Of a DNA stretch of 64,000 bases, positions 61,595 to 64,000 are shown in pieces (position 1 is the first letter of the stretch; each line of letters opens with the position of its first letter). The notes beneath the pieces were generated by a model, which worked only from the letters and a program-made list of their open reading frames with translations, was not told where the DNA came from and made no database searches. Source of the stretch: Singulisphaera acidiphila DSM 18658 (GTDB lineage: Bacteria; Planctomycetota; Planctomycetia; Isosphaerales; Isosphaeraceae); assembly GCF_000242455.2 (NCBI RefSeq), contig NC_019892.1, forward strand, positions 248,001 to 312,000, written 5' to 3'. The translations under genes and the position numbers were made by a program.

Positions 61595-62746
61595 ATGCTC
61601 CGATACCCCACCCTTCGTTTCATAAAGACTCCCATTCTTTTTCTTGCGTTTCTCCTGGCCGTGTCCACGTTCATATCGACGCCCGCATATGCAGCCAGCG
61701 ACTTGAACAAAGAACTGGCCGAGATGGCGAAAAAGATTAAGTTGCTGCTGGATCAGAAGGGTCTTGAGACGATCGCCGTCGGAGACTTCACCGCGCCGGC
61801 GAAGCTGGCCGCAAGTGCGGGGCCTGCGATCGCCAAGTGCCTGGCCGACGAACTGAAGTCGCTTGGCGTCACCGTCAAGCGGCGGGCCGAACTCGAGGTC
61901 AACGGCCGCTACCAGGACGTCGACGATAAGGACACCAAGCTGCTCGCGGTCCAGATCAAGGCCCACGTCGTCGACCATACCGGTGACGAGGTCATGACGC
62001 TCGAGCCGAGGGCGATCTTCAACATCACGACGATCGCCTCGTTGACCGGCGTGACCGTGGCGATGCCGGCCGACGGTACCGACAAGGAACGCAACGACGC
62101 CTTGGCCGATGCGCTCGACAAGCCCGAGGTCCACCTGGCCAGCACCCGGCTCTCGGCTGCCACCGACAGCCCCTATGCAATCGAGGTCCAGGTCAAGTCG
62201 GCCGAGGGTTATCGGCCCCGCGCAGCGTCGAAGGACGACGACGGGCTCGCCTTCCTGAAGATCCGCCGGAGCGAGCTCTACGCTATCAAGCTGATCAACG
62301 ACTCCCCCTACGACGCGGCCGTGACCGTGACGATCGATGGCCTGAACATCTTTGCCTTCAGCGATAACAAGAGTTACACCCACTACATCGTGCCGAGCAA
62401 GCAGTCGCTGGTGGTTCCGGGCTGGCACCGGACGAATCAGGTGTCGGACGCGTTTCAGGTGACCGAGTACGCCAAGAGCGCGGTGGCCGAGGCGTTGCCC
62501 AGCTCTACGACCGTCGGCACGATCACCGCATCCTTTGCCGCCGCCTGGGCCAAGGACGCGCTGCCTCCCGACGACGAAGCACCGGGCAAGAAAGGGGGAC
62601 GCAGCGGCGACGCCACCGGCAAAGGGCCGCCGGTGGACTTCAAGCTCGTCGAAGTGGTGCGCGACGTCGGTCGGCTCCGCGCCTCGGTGAGCGTTCGCTA
62701 CAACAAGGACGACGACCCGAAAGACCTGCCCGGTGGGAAGCCCTGA
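61595..62746 (+). CDS. Secreted protein with possible CsgG/FlgO-like domain
   Basis: A 383-residue exported protein; the signal peptide (ILFLAFLLAVSTFISTPAYA) is cut near residue 33. Residues 45-170 (GLETIAVGDFTAPAKLAAS ... IAKCLADELKSLGVTVKRRA) have the alpha/beta pattern of CsgG/FlgO/LpoB-type domains, where a conserved strand reads IAVGDF. This is similarity by eye only. A beta-rich C-terminal part has no motif I know, and a Gly/Lys-rich stretch lies near residue 335. It follows the kinase by 176 bp and precedes the Tyr-rich protein. An envelope assembly or regulatory lipoprotein-like role is possible. Confidence 0.75.
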   Translation: MLRYPTLRFIKTPILFLAFLLAVSTFISTPAYAASDLNKELAEMAKKIKLLLDQKGLETIAVGDFTAPAKLAASAGPAIAKCLADELKSLGVTVKRRAELEVNGRYQDVDDKDTKLLAVQIKAHVVDHTGDEVMTLEPRAIFNITTIASLTGVTVAMPADGTDKERNDALADALDKPEVHLASTRLSAATDSPYAIEVQVKSAEGYRPRAASKDDDGLAFLKIRRSELYAIKLINDSPYDAAVTVTIDGLNIFAFSDNKSYTHYIVPSKQSLVVPGWHRTNQVSDAFQVTEYAKSAVAEALPSSTTVGTITASFAAAWAKDALPPDDEAPGKKGGRSGDATGKGPPVDFKLVEVVRDVGRLRASVSVRYNKDDDPKDLPGGKP

Positions 62747-62882
62747 CGCACAGAAACTGAACCACGGAGAAACACGGGAAGCTTAAATATTTGAAATTCT
62801 GGATGGACTGTTCCCGTGTCATCCGTGGTGGAAACCTGCTCCCTCCCGTGAATTGTGGATCCCAAACCCGAAGGAGAATGCG

Positions 62883-63347
62883 ATGAAGTCGATGAAGATT
62901 TTGAGACGAGGACTCGGGCTCGGCCTGGCTCTTGCGATGGCAATCGCCATTGTCCCGGCCATCACATTCGCCCAGGGCCTTCGTCAGTACTACGATACGA
63001 CCTGGAATTACAGCCAGGCAAATAGTTACTACTATGTAAACTATTACTACCAGACGGTCCCGACCCAGACGACGTACGACTACCACTACTGCATCTACTA
63101 CCCGTCGCAGACAAACTACATCTATTACTACAACCCGAGCACCCAGGCCTACTGGGGCCGGTACGAGATCGGCTCGAAGGGGGACAAGCGCTATTCGATC
63201 CTGGCGCAGAAGGATCGGAAGAAGGATTTGAAGGATATCCCTGAGTCGGCCTTCCCCGAACCGGCCAGCATGCCCACGATCCCAGGGGCCAAGGACAACG
63301 TGGCGATTCAGCCGCCGCCCGAGAATGTGCCGAAAGACAAGAAGTAA
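62883..63347 (+). CDS. Secreted tyrosine-rich protein
   Basis: A 154-residue protein with a signal peptide (GLGLALAMAIAIVPAITFAQ). Residues 32-100 are extremely rich in Tyr, Gln, Asn and Thr (NSYYYVNYYYQTV; YIYYYNPSTQ), with few charges; the C-terminal third is basic and Pro-rich (KDRKKDLKDIP; PPPENVPKDKK). AAGGAG lies seven bases upstream of ATG 62883. The Tyr-rich region resembles adhesive, cross-linkable or amyloid-like extracellular proteins, but I know no matching family. It lies 136 bp after the CsgG/FlgO-like gene, and CsgG pairs with secreted amyloid subunits in curli systems, which makes the pairing notable. Confidence 0.8.
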   Translation: MKSMKILRRGLGLGLALAMAIAIVPAITFAQGLRQYYDTTWNYSQANSYYYVNYYYQTVPTQTTYDYHYCIYYPSQTNYIYYYNPSTQAYWGRYEIGSKGDKRYSILAQKDRKKDLKDIPESAFPEPASMPTIPGAKDNVAIQPPPENVPKDKK

Positions 63348-63563
63348 TAGAGCACTCTTCGTTGAAGGGGATTACAGGACAGGCGATCCGGTGGCTGGGG
63401 TCCGCGTATGGACCTCAGCCACCCAGACGAAGACAAGACCGCAGCGACTCCCAACCTTCTCTCCGCCGAAGGCTCAACCTAAAAGGAGCGTTTTGCCATC
63501 CTCCTGTCGCCTTCTGCGAGATCAAGGTTCCCTCGGGAGTTCCGGTGTGTTAGGTTGAAACCC

Positions 63564-63779
63564 ATGTTGGAGAGTGTGTTTGGAGCGATTTGGTCGGTCG
63601 TAACGTTTCCCTTTCGGCTGGTGGTCTGGGTTGTCGAGACCCTGGGCCGACTGACAGGGTTGGCGTTTGGGTTCGTCTTGATGGTGGTGGGGGTTGCGCT
63701 CTGGGCCGGGCCGCTCTACCTGATCGGCATCCCTTTGTTCATCGTTGGCCTGGTGTTGACGCTCCGCTGCGTGGGCTGA
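63564..63779 (+). CDS. Small membrane protein
   Basis: A 71-residue hydrophobic protein with two membrane-spanning stretches (about 10-45 and 46-68), including GPLYLIGIPLFIVGLVLTLR. ATG 63564 is used; only a weak AGG lies upstream. It ends 66 bp before the cysteine desulfurase. Small two-helix proteins of this kind are often conserved but uncharacterised. Confidence 0.7.
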   Translation: MLESVFGAIWSVVTFPFRLVVWVVETLGRLTGLAFGFVLMVVGVALWAGPLYLIGIPLFIVGLVLTLRCVG

Positions 63780-63845
63780 TGGGTTTCCCTCGGCTTTTCC
63801 TTTGTTTTGTTTTGGGATCTGGCGGCTTGAACGCCCGGGTGAGTG

Positions 63846-64000
63846 ATGCTGCACCCGATCTATCTCGACCACAACGCGACGACGGCCATCGCCCCGGAGG
63901 TTCTCGAGGCGATGCGGCCGTACTGGCAGTCGGCGGGCAACCCCGAGAGTCGGCACGCCTTCGGCCGCGCTGCAAGACGCGGTTGGGAGGAGGCCAAGGA
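63846..64000 (+). CDS. Cysteine desulfurase, N-terminus only
   Basis: The first 51 residues of a PLP-dependent NifS/IscS-type cysteine desulfurase, cut by the window end. The opening IYLDHNATT and the following GNPESRHAFGRAARR are the family's N-terminal signatures. The full enzyme would move sulfur from cysteine to Fe-S cluster or tRNA-thiolation partners. ATG 63846 is preferred over the GTG directly before it. Class and partners cannot be judged from the fragment. Confidence 0.92.
   Translation, partial: MLHPIYLDHNATTAIAPEVLEAMRPYWQSAGNPESRHAFGRAARRGWEEAK

Noticed and set aside
15..63990. tRNA, rRNA or transposase genes anywhere in the window
   Set aside because: I looked for cloverleaf-like intergenic sequence and for transposase motifs and saw none; a tRNAscan or ISfinder run would be decisive.

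Overview
The window looks like a chromosome segment from a member of the Planctomycetota, most like the Isosphaeraceae. The DNA is GC-rich and genes are often separated by sizeable gaps. Planctomycete hallmarks recur: DUF1559 pseudopilin-like proteins, secreted giants with an N-terminal LExLExR motif, an ECF sigma factor with a membrane-anchored tail, Hanks kinases fused to extracellular domains, and PSCyt-like cytochrome modules. The species cannot be fixed from the sequence alone. I see no rRNA, tRNA, insertion sequence, prophage or CRISPR array.

Layout. 1-3.4 kb (minus): a secreted protein cut by the window edge and a zinc-ribbon Ser/Thr kinase. 4.2-8.1 kb: a secreted Ig-repeat/DUF4214 surface protein. 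8.4-9.6 kb: an MGDG-synthase-type glycosyltransferase. 9.6-11.2 kb (minus): two pseudopilin-leader proteins, one fused to a probable OB-fold. 11.6-22.4 kb (plus): carB, a GNAT acetyltransferase with a siroheme-synthase-type dehydrogenase, ugd, a membrane sulfatase-family enzyme and an ECF sigma factor. 22.4-22.7 kb: a threefold 87-bp repeat with terminator-like hairpins. 23.4-29.1 kb: a 1915-residue surface protein with ten near-identical 288-bp repeats. 29.4-33.8 kb: an arylamine N-acetyltransferase, a VOC protein, a divergent SufR-like Fe-S regulator, and a HemX/CcsA-like gene overlapping hemA. 34.1-35.2 kb: DinB, then sugE behind an apparent guanidine-II (mini-ykkC) riboswitch. 35.3-39.5 kb (minus): the Pnkp and Hen1 RNA-repair pair. 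39.8-45.6 kb (minus): a carboxymuconolactone-decarboxylase-like protein with a cupin, a thioredoxin/cytochrome/PHM copper-oxygenase fusion with a lipoprotein and a DUF1559 protein, and a PepSY membrane protein. 46-51.4 kb (minus): three proteins of unknown function, FabF-like and MaoC-like lipid enzymes. 51.5 kb: an HxlR regulator.

52.6-63.8 kb (plus) is the most unusual region. It runs WD40-PDZ-Ig-caspase protein, two tandem secreted paralogues built of an unfamiliar YQIP...DGTMTA repeat, a Ser/Thr kinase joined through one membrane segment to an extracytoplasmic region with two CxxCH haem-c motifs, a secreted protein with a possible CsgG/FlgO-like fold, a tyrosine-rich secreted protein and a small membrane protein. 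The window ends in the start of a cysteine desulfurase. All genes of this block point the same way and nearly all products are exported or membrane-bound. An envelope redox-sensing or stress-signalling module is an inference from layout only.

Other functional links: tetrapyrrole synthesis (precorrin-2 dehydrogenase, hemA), c-type cytochrome use (HemX/CcsA-like protein, two haem-c fusions), and guanidine export under direct RNA control. Two dispersed intergenic repeat families, of about 60 bp and 25-80 bp, also recur.
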